DNA of 37,555 bases from Indolivaga alginatilytica (GTDB lineage Bacteria; Bacteroidota; Bacteroidia; Bacteroidales; Dysgonomonadaceae). The notes under the pieces are model-generated. The model worked only from the letters and a program-made list of their open reading frames with translations. It was not told the origin of the DNA and did not search any database. A program made the position numbers and the translations under genes. Positions 8,797 to 17,069 of the stretch are shown here, one piece after another. The stretch spans positions 1 through 37,555 of the forward strand of contig NZ_QICL01000040.1 in assembly GCF_003201355.1 (NCBI RefSeq). The letters run 5' to 3'. How positions within the stretch are numbered: position 1 is the first letter of the stretch; each line of letters starts with the position of its first letter.

Positions 8797-9831
8797 ATGA
8801 AAAAAGCATCTGTATTATTACTCCTTATACTCGTTATCACTTTCTCTAAAACAGAAGCCTGTACACGAGTAGTGTATCATGGAAAGGGAGACTTAGTGCT
8901 GACTGCGCGTTCTATGGACTGGAAAGAAGATATCAGTACGAATTTTTGGATATTTCCAAAAGGAATGAAACGCCATGGCATGGCAGGACCTAATTCTCTT
9001 GAATGGACATCCAAGTATGGCAGTGTCATTGCTTCCGCCTTTGATATTTCGAGTAGCGATGGTATGAACGAAAAAGGATTAGTAGCCAACCTGCTCTGGC
9101 TTGCCGAATCGGAATATACAAAATGGGATCAGAAAAACCCCGGTCTTACCATTGCCGCATGGGTGCAATATGTGCTTGATAGTTATGCAACGGTAGATGA
9201 AGCAGTAGCCGGTTTAAGCAAAGAAGAATTTACAATAGTCACAGCTAATATACCGGGAACAGAGATGTTGACTACAGTGCATTTAGCGATTTCTGATAAA
9301 TCTGGGGACAATGCTATTTTTGAATACATTGGAGGTAAGCTGGTCATACATCATGACAAATCGTATCAGGTAATGACCAATTCTCCTGTTTTTGATAAGC
9401 AACTTGCCTTGAATGAATACTGGAAAGAAATCGGAGGAACAGTCATGTTACCCGGAACAAACAGAGCGGCTGACCGTTTTGTCAGAGCATCGTTTTATAT
9501 CAACGCCATTCCCAAAACAGATGATTGGCATATCGGAGTTGCCAGCGTATTCAGTGTAATCCGGAACTGCTCGGTACCCTACGGTATCAGTACACCCGAT
9601 CAACCCAATATCTCTTCGACCAGATGGAGAACAGTATCCGATCATAAGAACGATGTATATTATTTCGAGTCGACATTGACTCCTAACACATTCTGGGTAG
9701 ATTTGAAAAATGTGGATTTCTCCGTAAATGCTCCTGTAAAGAAACTTAATCTGACAAAAGGCGAAATCTATTCGGGAGATGCAAGTTCAAAATTTGTAAT
9801 CAGCAAACCGTTTGAGTTTGCCGGATTATAA
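8797..9831 (+). CDS. Secreted choloylglycine hydrolase/penicillin V acylase family amidase
   Basis: This is an N-terminal-nucleophile amidase of the CBAH family, which cleaves linear amide bonds in conjugated bile salts, penicillin V or N-acyl signals. A signal peptide (VLLLLILVITFSKTEA) is followed directly by Cys22, which becomes the new N-terminus and nucleophile after cleavage. With Cys22 set as residue 2, Arg38 and Asp41 (ARSMDW) fall at the Arg18/Asp21 positions of bile-salt hydrolase. Asn98 (ANLLW), Asn195 (MTNSP) and Arg227 (DRFVRA) supply the remaining conserved positions. At 344 residues it is of normal length and has no visible defect. The signal peptide points to the periplasm or outside. 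Substrate cannot be told from sequence. It appears to be a single-gene unit with its own promoter. Confidence 0.88.
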   Translation: MKKASVLLLLILVITFSKTEACTRVVYHGKGDLVLTARSMDWKEDISTNFWIFPKGMKRHGMAGPNSLEWTSKYGSVIASAFDISSSDGMNEKGLVANLLWLAESEYTKWDQKNPGLTIAAWVQYVLDSYATVDEAVAGLSKEEFTIVTANIPGTEMLTTVHLAISDKSGDNAIFEYIGGKLVIHHDKSYQVMTNSPVFDKQLALNEYWKEIGGTVMLPGTNRAADRFVRASFYINAIPKTDDWHIGVASVFSVIRNCSVPYGISTPDQPNISSTRWRTVSDHKNDVYYFESTLTPNTFWVDLKNVDFSVNAPVKKLNLTKGEIYSGDASSKFVISKPFEFAGL

Positions 9832-10184
9832 GAGTGTTTCTTGCTCTATTGAATAACATATTATTTTTATATAGAGTAATAATTTTAAGGTTAAAGAACC
9901 TGTTTTGAATTTGTTAGCCGAATGGGTTATAGTATTCTCGATGAAAACGGGAGCTTGACCCTGTGATAAATAGCGGGTGGCTATTTTAGCAAAAGGCATG
10001 TTCCCATTTTGGAAAAATAGTATAATTAGATTGAGAAATTCTGATAATGAAATTTTTGTAGAAAATTGAAATAGGTTCTTAAAATTGTTGTATTATGTAG
10101 ATCAGAGACTTATATTTGTCTTCTAATAATTATTTCAAGGTATAAGTTATTCGTTTTATAAACACGTACATAATAATTCAATAC
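9832..10184. other. Intergenic region upstream of the FISUMP protein gene
   Basis: No gene is visible in these 353 bases. The only clear signal is the promoter near 10088-10118. A short weak hairpin (AGAG...CTCT) follows the amidase stop but is too small to call a terminator. Confidence 0.55.
10088..10118 (+). promoter_or_regulatory. Bacteroidota promoter (TTG and TATATTTG) for the FISUMP protein gene
   Basis: A -7 box TATATTTG at 10111-10118 is preceded by TTG at 10088-10090 with 20 bp between them, the preferred spacing for the primary sigma factor of Bacteroidota. The ATG lies 67 bp downstream at 10185. Confidence 0.6.
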
Positions 10185-11675
10185 ATGATCTCTAAAAAAG
10201 TATTCAAGTACTTTTATATATTTATTCTGGCAACAGTAAGTTCTGCCCTTTCGGCTCAGGTAACTATCGGCGGCGCCCTCGAACCATCTAAAGGTGCTTT
10301 GCTCGATTTAAAAGAATTTGAATCGAAAGACAATAATGTGAATAGCACAAAAGGCCTTATGCTTCCACGTGTCGATATCCAAAATATCAACGAACTTTAT
10401 CCTATGTTTTCAAATGATGCTGATTATAACAACAGTACAAAACCGGAATTTAAAGATGCACTCAAGCAAAGCCATATAGGATTAATGGTATATAATACAA
10501 ATGAATGCCTGGGTAAGGGTCTTATGGTATGGAATGGAACAATGTGGAATTTTCTAACACGAATTAAGAGCCCATTATCGCAACCAAACACTTACCTACT
10601 TACCTCTTCACCTCAAACTATCAGAATACCTGTAGAAAAAGCTTTTGCAATCTGGGAATACTATGGTTCTGAAAAAGGGAATAATCGTCTGCCATCGAAT
10701 ATAGATCTTGGTGGAACCTTGTCTGCTGAGATTGTTTGGCAGGAAGGTGCCTATGGCAAAAGCGATGTAATTATTGCCAACCCACCTACAGTAACACAGG
10801 GACGCAATGGAGAAATAACTGTTGTCACCACAGGTAATGTAGGTAATGCGGTGATAGCTTTGAAGATAGGCGGTAACATACGCTGGTCGTGGCATGTCTG
10901 GGTCTCGGAAGGAACTGTATCAGGAAACAAATTTCCCGATGGTATAGGGCTCGGATATATTTTTATGGACAGAAATCTGGGAGCTACAAGCGCTTTGCCT
11001 GCAAATGCCGGTGCCATAGGACTACACTATCAATGGGGTAGAAAAGATCCCTTTCCGGGTTACGTAAACTTTAATTCTGTCAAAAGTAAAGTGCCGATAG
11101 ATTTTTATTACGATATAAAAGATTCTCCCAAGGAGAATTTTCAGAAAGCAATAGAATCTCCACTATCATTTATTTCTTATACACAGTCTGATCCAAATTC
11201 TTCGGGAGACTGGTATAATAAAGCTTTGAACAATCAATCTACTGCACAGGACGTAATAGACAGATGGGACGATAGATGGGGTAGCTACGATTGTGATGCC
11301 AAGAGTCCTTTTGATCCATGTCCGGAAGGATGGCAAGTACCGAAAAGTAAGGTCGAAGATAATATAACTATTTCGCCATGGCGAAATATAAAAGTAGTCT
11401 ATCCCAGCGATTCACAAGCGAATAAAACACATTTCAATAACAATAAGGGTTACAATTATGGTACCGAAGGCGGTTATTGGCCGGGAACTTGGGCCCGGTT
11501 TTATAATCAGGTACTTGCTGCTACTGATGCCCTAGTAGGATTCTATTGGTCAATGGAGCTAGATAAAAATGTCAACTACTTGCCTCACGATTTACAATTA
11601 AATGCAAGCTCGATTGCTGCCTCCAGCAGTTATCCCCGTTCTTTTGGATTGGCAATAAGGTGTGTAAAGGAATAG
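10185..11675 (+). CDS. Secreted FISUMP-domain surface protein
   Basis: A signal peptide (FYIFILATVSSALSAQ) leads into VTIGGALEPSKGALLDLKE, the N-terminal motif shared by a large group of Bacteroidota secreted proteins, which here continues to LPRVDI (about residue 64). A middle beta-rich segment (about 125-245) precedes a FISUMP domain (about 250-495). Its landmarks are GLGYIFMDRNLGATSA, HYQWGRKDPFPG, DPCPEGWQVP and the closing SFGLAIRCVKE. FISUMP proteins are thought to be exported surface or fimbria-associated proteins; no enzymatic activity is established. It seems monocistronic. The next gene is convergent, 128 bp away. Confidence 0.75.
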   Translation: MISKKVFKYFYIFILATVSSALSAQVTIGGALEPSKGALLDLKEFESKDNNVNSTKGLMLPRVDIQNINELYPMFSNDADYNNSTKPEFKDALKQSHIGLMVYNTNECLGKGLMVWNGTMWNFLTRIKSPLSQPNTYLLTSSPQTIRIPVEKAFAIWEYYGSEKGNNRLPSNIDLGGTLSAEIVWQEGAYGKSDVIIANPPTVTQGRNGEITVVTTGNVGNAVIALKIGGNIRWSWHVWVSEGTVSGNKFPDGIGLGYIFMDRNLGATSALPANAGAIGLHYQWGRKDPFPGYVNFNSVKSKVPIDFYYDIKDSPKENFQKAIESPLSFISYTQSDPNSSGDWYNKALNNQSTAQDVIDRWDDRWGSYDCDAKSPFDPCPEGWQVPKSKVEDNITISPWRNIKVVYPSDSQANKTHFNNNKGYNYGTEGGYWPGTWARFYNQVLAATDALVGFYWSMELDKNVNYLPHDLQLNASSIAASSSYPRSFGLAIRCVKE

Positions 11676-11803
11676 GGGAGTATATAAATGAAAAAGATAG
11701 CTGCAAGGTATTTCGGTTAACATCAGTTCTTCATAGCAAAACGGCTGTTGAAATGAATATCTCTGTAATGAGAGCTTTTGTTGCTACACGTAAGTATCTA
11801 ATC

Positions 11804-12289
11804 TTACCAAATTTTATAAAATTTCTCTCCACTTTCTATCATTGTTATTGTTTTAGCAATACGGTCTACTTTAGTTTGTTCTGTTTTGGCAGAATATATC
11901 CAATCAACAAAAGCCTTTTTTTCACCATCGCTATATGTTTCGAATTTTTCTAAAATGTTGTCTTCGTACTTCATACACAAAACTAACTCTTCCGGAATTA
12001 CAGTCGGTAAATTGTCTTCATAGAGAGTAATGTGTACAGTATCGCCAGCCTGCTTCTTTATTTTCTTCCTAATTTCCGACTTAACAGCTAACATCAAATG
12101 ACCATTACCCAGAGGCATCAAACGGACATTGGAAAACTCATAATCATCTATCTTTCCTTTTACTTTCAACATACCAAAAGATGTTTTAGGCATAGGTATA
12201 TCAGGGATTTCGACATAAGTCCATCCACCCTTTCCTTCAAACTTCTGCAATAAGTAATCTTTATCGACTAAGGCTTTCTCAGTTTCCAT
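11804..12289 (-). CDS. DUF1905/YdeI-like (OmpD-associated) protein
   Basis: The first 100 residues match the DUF1905 pattern: a small beta-barrel with GGWTYVEIPDIPMPK, GMLKVKGKIDDYEF, LMPLGNGHLMLAVKSEIRKKIKKQAGDTVHI. The last 60 form the YdeI/OmpD-associated helical region (FETYSDGEKKAFVDWIYSAKTEQTKVDRIAKTITMIESG), in which the SxGxxxxxxxWIxxAK-type pattern recurs. This two-domain order is common in Bacteroidota and Firmicutes, often beside WYL regulators and VOC proteins as seen here. The biochemical role is not known; YdeI itself was linked to stress and peptide resistance. It has no signal peptide and is cytoplasmic. Confidence 0.8.
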   Translation of the reverse strand: METEKALVDKDYLLQKFEGKGGWTYVEIPDIPMPKTSFGMLKVKGKIDDYEFSNVRLMPLGNGHLMLAVKSEIRKKIKKQAGDTVHITLYEDNLPTVIPEELVLCMKYEDNILEKFETYSDGEKKAFVDWIYSAKTEQTKVDRIAKTITMIESGEKFYKIW

Positions 12290-12329
12290 ATATCCAATTA
12301 ATAAAAGCTGCGGAATTTATTTAACAATG

Positions 12330-12764
12330 CTATTTCAAACTCTTTTTAAAACGAATAACAGTTAATAAATCTAGAAGCTGATTGCCACTATTTATATTAA
12401 ATATCATAGGAAATAATTTCCCGACAGGCTTCATGATACAGAATTCCTCTTTGATTTTTTCTGAAATATCCAATGCCGCAATCGCCTCAAGGTGCTTCTC
12501 TGTAAAATAGAAGCCTGTTTTGAAAAATCCTTCCCATACGGAAAGCCAAAGAATAGTCTTCTTCTTATGTATCACCTTACCGAACCATGCTTTTCCATCA
12601 TTGTAGAATCTCCATTCAATAGTTAGACCATACTCTTCGCTTGTAATTGTCCTGAGTAACGATTCCAATATGCTATAAACATCGTCTCCAAGTGTATCTT
12701 TCAAAACCTTGTCTGATGGAAATATTTCCGAATTTCTTAATAACATTTGTGCTTCCATAGCCAT
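12330..12764 (-). CDS. DUF3788-family cytoplasmic protein
   Basis: The protein reads LLRNSEIFPSDKVLKDTLGD, EWRFYNDGKAWFGKVIHKKKTILWLSVWEGFFKTGFYFTEKH and GKLFPMIFNI, the signature of DUF3788 proteins (about 140 residues, function unknown). I chose the ATG at 12764 because family members start only a few residues before LLRNPEIFPS. The 11 extra residues upstream (from 12797) are hydrophobic and unlike the family. It lies 40 bp upstream of the YdeI-like gene and 79 bp downstream of the GyrI-like gene on the same strand, so it may share their transcript. Confidence 0.75.
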   Translation of the reverse strand: MAMEAQMLLRNSEIFPSDKVLKDTLGDDVYSILESLLRTITSEEYGLTIEWRFYNDGKAWFGKVIHKKKTILWLSVWEGFFKTGFYFTEKHLEAIAALDISEKIKEEFCIMKPVGKLFPMIFNINSGNQLLDLLTVIRFKKSLK

Positions 12765-12875
12765 TTTAATTATTATTAGTAAAGATATATGCTTCAATGG
12801 GATTGCAAATACAATTCGGGCTGTACTTATTTTGTGGCACAGCCCATCTATTGTTTTAACAGAATTTGGACACTT

Positions 12876-13349
12876 TTATTTCATCGGAATACATAAATCT
12901 ACTACCCAAGGAGCATCAGGATCCTCCATGTCGCCTGTACAACTCTGATAAAGGTCGTAATGGTCCCTCATATCGTATTCATAGCCCTTTTCGTTAAAGG
13001 TATCATATACTTTTTTCCATGCATCGCCGCATTCTGACATATTGATTTCTACCTGCATCACGAAATATTTTCCGCCGCTGATCGTATACTGTTTCATTCC
13101 TTCGCTTGGTTCTATTCCGGAAAGGTCTTCCAAGCAAGCTTCCGAGCGTAAGCTTTCAGCTGGTATGTGCGTTGGGTCGTCATGATAAACTCCTGCCATT
13201 CTGGGAGAAGCAGCCCAAAGGGCATTTTCTCCTGCCCATACGCATAGTTTTTCAAAAGCAGGACCTATACCCGAATAGTCGCCAAGGTGTGAAACGGCAA
13301 TTGTTTTAATTGGTTCAAGATTTTTAATTTCTGTACTGTTAATTTTCAT
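12876..13349 (-). CDS. GyrI-like/AraC effector-binding domain protein
   Basis: This is a stand-alone GyrI-like small-molecule-binding domain of 157 residues: the start IKTIAVSHLGDYSGIGPAFEKLCVWA is the usual first strand and helix, and a second half-repeat follows at about residues 85-155 with YFVMQVEI and ending WVVDLCIPMK. Such proteins bind amphipathic or cationic ligands, and some hydrolyse cyclopropane-type DNA-damaging compounds. It has no DNA-binding domain of its own. Its ATG overlaps the stop of the WYL regulator by 4 bp (ATGA), so the two are co-translated and probably work together. Confidence 0.8.
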   Translation of the reverse strand: MKINSTEIKNLEPIKTIAVSHLGDYSGIGPAFEKLCVWAGENALWAASPRMAGVYHDDPTHIPAESLRSEACLEDLSGIEPSEGMKQYTISGGKYFVMQVEINMSECGDAWKKVYDTFNEKGYEYDMRDHYDLYQSCTGDMEDPDAPWVVDLCIPMK

Positions 13350-14287
13350 AAGTCTAAATTTTTAATGATTTGTTTTATAATATTTTTTATTTCAACGGGA
13401 TGAATCACTGTTGTTGTGTCGGCATTCGCCAATACCCACCTTGCTAAAGACTCGAGCGAATAAGCCATGTAGGTTTGCTCTATCTGCCCGTTTTCAAGCT
13501 CTTTCTCTTCAGTCAGTCCCATATAATAGCAACTATCGGCATGATGTTTGGACACCTCTTTGCTTGTGTGTAAAACAACTTCTATCAGGCATTCAGGATT
13601 GTCACAACCAAGAAGCGATTCCAGTGGCGGATGTATTTTTATATGTTTATTGGCTGTTATTTTTATATTTTCAATACGATTGAGTTTGAATATCCGATAC
13701 TCTTCCCGTAAGTGACACCAAGCCGAAAGATACCAGTAAGGATGTGTATAGGTAATACCAATCGCCTCTAAAGCCCTCTGACTCTTGTTTTCGTCTGCGT
13801 TGGTATAATTGATCTCTATAATCAACTTATCGTTTATGCTGCTTAATATTGTTTGCAATAAGTTAGGTAAACCCTCCCGTGTATTTCTGCTTTTATATAC
13901 CGCTATGCTGTCACCCATCTCGTGGAGGTATTTTTTATCGACAGCTCTTAGTGCAGCACGGATTTTATCCATTCCCTGACGAAAATAGTTACTATTCTGC
14001 GCATCGGTAAGTTGTTCGATAATCTTTTCAGCCGTAAGAAAAGCCATTGCTTCTTCTTTGGTAAACATAAGTGATGGTAACCTGTAACCTTCAACTAAAG
14101 AGTAACCGACTCCCGAATTACCGCATATAGGCACTCCGGCTTCCGAAAGAGTACTCATATCACGATAAATGGTGCGCAGACTTACTCCAAAGCGTTCTGC
14201 CATCTCAGAAGCTTTCACAATTGGTCGTGATTGTAACTGTACCAATAATGCTGATATGCGGTCGAGCCGATTTAAGTCTTTATTCAC
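13346..14287 (-). CDS. WYL-domain transcription regulator (YafY-like)
   Basis: A DeoR-type HTH (about residues 7-60: RISALLVQLQSRPIVKASEMAERFGVSLRTIYRDMSTL) is followed by a linker (GVGYSLVEGYRLPSLMFTKEEAMAFL) and a WYL ligand-binding domain (about 140-215) with YTHPYWYLSAWCHLREEYRIFKLNRI. There WYLSAWC supplies the name-giving motif and the arginines of the nucleotide-like ligand site. A WCX-type C-terminal region follows. Length (313) is typical. It lies 6 bp after the FeS protein gene and overlaps the GyrI-like gene, so it most likely controls its own operon. WYL regulators respond to nucleotides, DNA damage or related signals; this one's ligand is unknown. Confidence 0.85.
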   Translation of the reverse strand: MNKDLNRLDRISALLVQLQSRPIVKASEMAERFGVSLRTIYRDMSTLSEAGVPICGNSGVGYSLVEGYRLPSLMFTKEEAMAFLTAEKIIEQLTDAQNSNYFRQGMDKIRAALRAVDKKYLHEMGDSIAVYKSRNTREGLPNLLQTILSSINDKLIIEINYTNADENKSQRALEAIGITYTHPYWYLSAWCHLREEYRIFKLNRIENIKITANKHIKIHPPLESLLGCDNPECLIEVVLHTSKEVSKHHADSCYYMGLTEEKELENGQIEQTYMAYSLESLARWVLANADTTTVIHPVEIKNIIKQIIKNLDL

Positions 14288-14293
14288 TCTGTT

Positions 14294-14956
14294 TTATTGT
14301 TTAAATCCAAATTTGTGAGGGCAAACTTCCCGGCACCTCCAGCATTTTAGATCGAGAACACCTTTCGTTACAATATAGCATGTTCTGCGGCAGGCATTCT
14401 GATCGATATTGCCTTTGCCGTCTATCGCTGATGAAGGGCAGGTGTCAATACACAAACTGCAATTGCCGCAAAAGTTATAATTAAGTAATGAATCCGATTC
14501 TAGTTCCAGATCAGTCAATACAGCACCTAGCCAAAGCAGATTGCCATATTTTTCGTTACACAGTAAATAATTACGTCCGATAATCCCCAGACCAGCTAGT
14601 TCCCCCGCGTGTTTCAACGATATGGTACCGTAAAAACCTCCGTCCACAAATCTGCCGCTTGCCGACTTGATAGCCTTCGTCCTGATTTTACGCTTTTTCA
14701 ACTCAGTAGCCAGTTGCTCCGCCAATGAGTCAAGCTTTTCGACCATTCTGTTGCGTACAGTTGTATAGGAAACAGTATCCAGTTTAAGCGTTTCTTGTGG
14801 AAATGTACATCCTAAAACAATAACTGATTTACAGACAGGAAATTTATCCACAGGCGAATGTCCTGCCGGAGAATCTACAAACCGATCAGTTGCTGCAACT
14901 CCAACGAGATCAGCTCCTAAAGATTTAGCTAGTTCTTTTACTGTCTTTTTATCCAT
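14294..14956 (-). CDS. Second QueG-like 4Fe-4S protein
   Basis: This is a shorter paralogue (220 residues) of the protein at 4830-5654. It shares GADLVGVAATDRF near the N-terminus, VIVLGCTFP, and the core HAGELAGLGIIGRNYLLCNEKYGNLLWLGAVLTD. Cysteines for two clusters follow: 163, 166, 169, 173 (CxxCxxCxxxCP) and 189, 193, 205, 208, 212 (CxxCxxxCP). True QueG proteins are longer and carry C-terminal repeats, so this is an epoxyqueuosine-reductase-like protein of unknown substrate. It opens a tight operon with the WYL regulator and GyrI-like sensor, which suggests a stress- or xenobiotic-related reduction rather than tRNA modification. Confidence 0.75.
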   Translation of the reverse strand: MDKKTVKELAKSLGADLVGVAATDRFVDSPAGHSPVDKFPVCKSVIVLGCTFPQETLKLDTVSYTTVRNRMVEKLDSLAEQLATELKKRKIRTKAIKSASGRFVDGGFYGTISLKHAGELAGLGIIGRNYLLCNEKYGNLLWLGAVLTDLELESDSLLNYNFCGNCSLCIDTCPSSAIDGKGNIDQNACRRTCYIVTKGVLDLKCWRCREVCPHKFGFKQ

Positions 14957-15102
14957 TTGGCTTACTGTTTTTCTAGCGATAACCCGATTTGAGACCGAGC
15001 CGATTCATCGAATATTCATTAATAAATTTCTTTAAATTTACAACAAAAGCGTATAAATGGCAAGAGCGCTATCGTACCCTTTTATTCATTTGGGAGTTCC
15101 GG

Positions 15103-15516
15103 TTATTGAGGCATCTGCATCAGATACCAATTGATGCCGAATTTGTCGATAACGAGTCCGAAATTGGGGGAAAAATAGGTTTCGGCAAGCGGCGTAATCA
15201 CTTTTCCGTCTTTAGACAAAGCATCAAATATCGAATATATCTCTTTGTCATCGAAAAACATGTCCATCTTGATATTATTCCCAATAACCAAAGGCTCTCC
15301 GGGTGCTGCATCGCATACATTTAGTATATTTTTGCCATTGCTTAAATAGAGCCATGCGATTGCTATTCGTTTTTTATAGTTATCCGGTATAGGCTGCTCT
15401 GTTGGCTCATCTTGGTAACGCATCAGATTCTTCATTTCTCCATTAAATACTTCTTTGTAAAAATTTATGGCTTCTTCGGCTTGCCCATTGAATGTGATGT
15501 TGGGTACTGCTAACAT
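15103..15516 (-). CDS. VOC-family (PhnB-like glyoxalase fold) protein
   Basis: PhnB-type VOC protein with VPNITFNGQAEEAINFYKEVF at the start, GKNILNVCDA in the middle and the C-terminal FGINWYLMQM, which corresponds to the usual FG..W.(I/L)N. pattern. Members adopt paired beta-alpha-beta-beta-beta modules, and many bind a metal or an antibiotic-like ligand; most are uncharacterised. I chose the ATG at 15516 because PhnB homologues begin right before the first strand. An in-frame ATG at 15546 would add ten polar residues. It precedes the FeS-WYL-GyrI operon by about 146 bp on the same strand. Confidence 0.78.
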   Translation of the reverse strand: MLAVPNITFNGQAEEAINFYKEVFNGEMKNLMRYQDEPTEQPIPDNYKKRIAIAWLYLSNGKNILNVCDAAPGEPLVIGNNIKMDMFFDDKEIYSIFDALSKDGKVITPLAETYFSPNFGLVIDKFGINWYLMQMPQ

Positions 15517-15562
15517 TATTTTACCTGTTTTTTTTAAATTAAACATATTTCATTTTCGTTAG

Positions 15563-15570
15563 CAAAGGTA
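15563..15570 (-). promoter_or_regulatory. Candidate -7 box for the VOC gene
   Basis: The minus strand reads TACCTTTG, matching TAnnTTTG, 47 bp before the ATG at 15516. A TTG lies about 25 bp upstream, wider than the usual 19-21 bp. Confidence 0.4.
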
Positions 15571-15725
15571 GAGGCATCCGCTGACAGCCCTGTGTCAACA
15601 ACTTTTTTTAATTATACAAAATTTTGAAAAAAATGAATTTTCCTTTTCGTTTCTTCCATAATCATTACTCAATTCTAACCATATCTTGAGTTCGGTCATT
15701 TTAATAAAAATGAAAATCCAATATT

Positions 15726-15744
15726 TAGATTAATAATTAATCTA
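15726..15744. promoter_or_regulatory. Inverted repeat with 9-bp arms, possible operator
   Basis: TAGATTAATAATTAATCTA is a perfect dyad around a single central base. Its length and symmetry fit a site for a dimeric regulator. AT-rich DNA produces such dyads by chance more often than balanced DNA does. Confidence 0.35.
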
Positions 15745-15980
15745 GTTTTGGTAAGCTTTTCGTGATACATCTATTATTTTTCGCTTTACTACCACAAGGA
15801 GCGTATCGACTATTTTATCACTTTAACTTTGCTTTAAGAATAACTAAAAGAGTAAAGTAATAGCTATACTTTTTATAATATATAATAAGCATAATCGGGA
15901 ATTATTTCCTTATTGGTACATATGCCGTCTTTCTTTTCCGCTTTGAAAATTGGCGGTCACATCAGATGCTTAGATTTCAT

Positions 15981-15997
15981 ATATGCAATTTGCATAT
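15981..15997. promoter_or_regulatory. Inverted repeat with 8-bp arms upstream of the kinase, possible operator
   Basis: ATATGCAATTTGCATAT is a perfect dyad around one central base. It ends 55 bp before the kinase ATG, about where its promoter should lie, so a regulator bound here could repress or activate the two-component genes. The cognate protein is not identifiable from sequence. Confidence 0.4.
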
Positions 15998-16052
15998 CCC
16001 ATATTATTCATAGAGAAAATAAAAGTCTTATTTTTACACAAAAACATTAAAG

Positions 16053-17063
16053 ATGAATATTTTAGATAAGCACTCTACCAGTAAGCTACTCTTGTTTAGC
16101 CTAATCACTGCTATTTTTATTATCTACCCTAATATAACTTGGCTGCCTTGGGAGTTGAGTCTTGTAGAAGAAACCAAGCGAACCCATTACCTTTTATTAT
16201 TCGGTTTTCGCTATGCGTTCTATACCGCTTTTATTCTTTTATTGATAAAAATCAATTTGCAAAAAATAAAAACGCTTTCTTTCCAAAAGCGTTTTGGATA
16301 TAACGCTCTGATTAGTATCGGTGCTTATGCTATCTATGGTGGAACAGCTTTTTTGATTGATGCAAAAGTAAGGCATTTTGGCAGCTTGGTATTATTCCAA
16401 TTCCTTATAGTTTGTATACTTGACTCACTGATAGGATATATTTATTTGTTATTTATTGAACAACGAAAGAAGGAACAGGAAATAGAACAGCTAAAGATTG
16501 AGAATTTGCAAAGCCGTTACGATGCCTTGACAAATCAAATCAATCCGCATTTCTTTTTCAATTCCTTAAATGGCTTAACATCATTGATTCGGAAGAAAAA
16601 TGATGGAATTACGCTTACTTATGTAAATAAGCTTTCGGATGTTTTTCGCTATATTCTGCAAAGCGATAAGAAAGGGCTTGTGACATTGGAAGAAGAATTG
16701 GAGTTTGTAAACTCATTCCGCTATATGATGGAGGTACGTTTTGCCAATAAATTGGAATATAATATCGATGTAGATCCGAAAATACAGTCAACCAAATTAC
16801 CTGTACTTTCTATTCTCCCCCTTCTTGATAACATAGTTGTTCACAATATGATTGACAGCGATCACAAAATGACAGTTTCCATTTATCTCAATGATAATAA
16901 AGAATTGGTTGTATCTAATCCTATATACCCTAAACTATCATTACCTGCAACAAACGGAACAGGACTAAAAAACTTGGAAAACCGTTTTTCATTATTGATG
17001 AATAAGCAAATCAGAGTTGAAAACAACGGCAGTATCTTCAGTGTTTATTTACCATTAAAGTAA
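16053..17063 (+). CDS. LytS/YehU-type membrane sensor histidine kinase
   Basis: About four hydrophobic segments (residues 11-30, 45-66, 83-103, 107-135) form an N-terminal membrane domain without an obvious periplasmic sensor. A coiled coil (EQRKKEQEIEQLKIENLQSR) leads into the His_kinase domain. The H-box is NQINPHFFFNSL with His166. The N-box is SILPLLDNIVVHNM, a weaker version of the usual LVENAIKHG, and the G-box is GTGLKNLENRFSLL. Such kinases phosphorylate a LytTR response regulator. The partner gene begins 6 bp downstream. The substitution in the N-box may lower ATP binding, but divergence here is common in the family. Confidence 0.85.
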   Translation: MNILDKHSTSKLLLFSLITAIFIIYPNITWLPWELSLVEETKRTHYLLLFGFRYAFYTAFILLLIKINLQKIKTLSFQKRFGYNALISIGAYAIYGGTAFLIDAKVRHFGSLVLFQFLIVCILDSLIGYIYLLFIEQRKKEQEIEQLKIENLQSRYDALTNQINPHFFFNSLNGLTSLIRKKNDGITLTYVNKLSDVFRYILQSDKKGLVTLEEELEFVNSFRYMMEVRFANKLEYNIDVDPKIQSTKLPVLSILPLLDNIVVHNMIDSDHKMTVSIYLNDNKELVVSNPIYPKLSLPATNGTGLKNLENRFSLLMNKQIRVENNGSIFSVYLPLK

Positions 17064-17069
17064 TCAGAT

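Larger units (their letters stand above)
15547..16052. other. Divergent intergenic region between the VOC gene and the histidine kinase
   Basis: No gene is visible. It contains the minus-strand promoter at 15563-15570 and two near-perfect dyads (15726-15744 and 15981-15997). The rest is AT-rich without a recognised motif. Confidence 0.6.
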
